Of a stretch of 5,498 bases of DNA, positions 5,452 to 5,498 are shown one piece after another. This stretch comes from an uncultured delta proteobacterium. Lineage in GTDB: Bacteria; Myxococcota_A; Polyangia; Polyangiales; Ga0077539. The stretch lies in assembly GCA_903885885.1 (NCBI GenBank), contig CAISKJ010001525.1, positions 1-5,498 on the forward strand, given 5' to 3'. The notes under the pieces are model-generated. The model did no database searches. It saw nothing but the letters and a program-made list of their open reading frames with translations, and was not told the origin of the DNA. A program made the translations under genes and the position numbers. Every line of letters starts with the position of its first letter. Positions within the stretch are counted from its first letter, which is position 1.

Positions 5452-5498
5452 TCAGCGACCGCCGCCGCCGCCGCCGCCACCGCCGCCGCCACCGCCAC
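5452..5498 (-). CDS. 3' end of an unidentified gene encoding a poly-glycine C-terminal tail (partial)
   Basis: Read on the minus strand from the right edge, the sequence gives thirteen consecutive Gly codons, one Arg (CGC) and a TGA stop at 5452-5454. Only GGC and GGT are used, so every interruption of the triplet run is a silent third-base change, as expected if the protein sequence is what is conserved. The direction agrees with all other genes here. Gly-rich tails are found on various small bacterial proteins, but the body of this one lies outside the window and its family cannot be named. A non-coding GCC microsatellite remains possible. Confidence 0.5.
   Translation of the reverse strand, partial: GGGGGGGGGGGGGR
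5458..5498. repeat. GCC/ACC trinucleotide repeat
   Basis: Thirteen complete triplets of GCC with ACC at 5458, 5479 and 5491, continuing past the right edge. It probably encodes the poly-glycine tail of the gene on the minus strand. Such triplet runs can change length by slippage. Confidence 0.85.

Noticed and set aside
1..5498. A novel defence, mobile or biosynthetic system
   Set aside because: I looked for transposases, integrases, nuclease toxins, reverse transcriptases, tRNA-like sequences and direct-repeat boundaries and saw none. The genes are housekeeping, detoxification and envelope types.

Overview
The window is very GC-rich, with G or C at nearly every third codon position. Every gene I can support lies on the minus strand. 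The style suggests a Myxococcota/Polyangia-type bacterium (Sandaracinaceae-like). The clues are a secreted lipoprotein with a Pro/Asp/Thr/Val linker and many four-cysteine modules, an outer-membrane barrel with an acidic Ala/Glu linker and a carboxypeptidase-regulatory-like domain, and codon use so GC-skewed that 2-kb open frames appear on the non-coding strand. The taxonomic assignment is inference.

Layout in the direction of transcription (high to low coordinates). 5498-5452: the last codons of a gene that ends in a poly-glycine tail. 5451-5304: intergenic region with a small hairpin and a -35-like hexamer. 5303-3423: a 626-aa lipoprotein made of a PPC-like beta domain, eight four-cysteine modules and a second PPC domain. 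3422-3268: intergenic, GC-rich, with weak hairpins. 3267-2653: a complete 204-aa beta-class glutathione S-transferase. 2620-2081: a 179-aa reading frame that looks like an Old Yellow Enzyme family flavin oxidoreductase lacking its middle. 2012-1746: xseB, the small subunit of exonuclease VII. 1745-1551: intergenic. 1550-1: the N-terminal 516 residues of an outer-membrane protein that runs off the left edge.

The GST, oxidoreductase and xseB genes are co-directional with gaps of 32 and 68 bases, so they could be co-transcribed. GST and an intact Old Yellow Enzyme would both fit electrophile or xenobiotic handling, but the oxidoreductase appears to have lost most of its TIM barrel, so only the GST is likely to work in that role. 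The lipoprotein and the barrel protein are envelope components with no visible link to the enzymes between them.

I see no RNA genes, mobile elements, CRISPR arrays or phage genes. I do not see a new multi-gene system. The most distinctive items are the internally deleted oxidoreductase and the regular alternation of two cysteine-module types in the lipoprotein.
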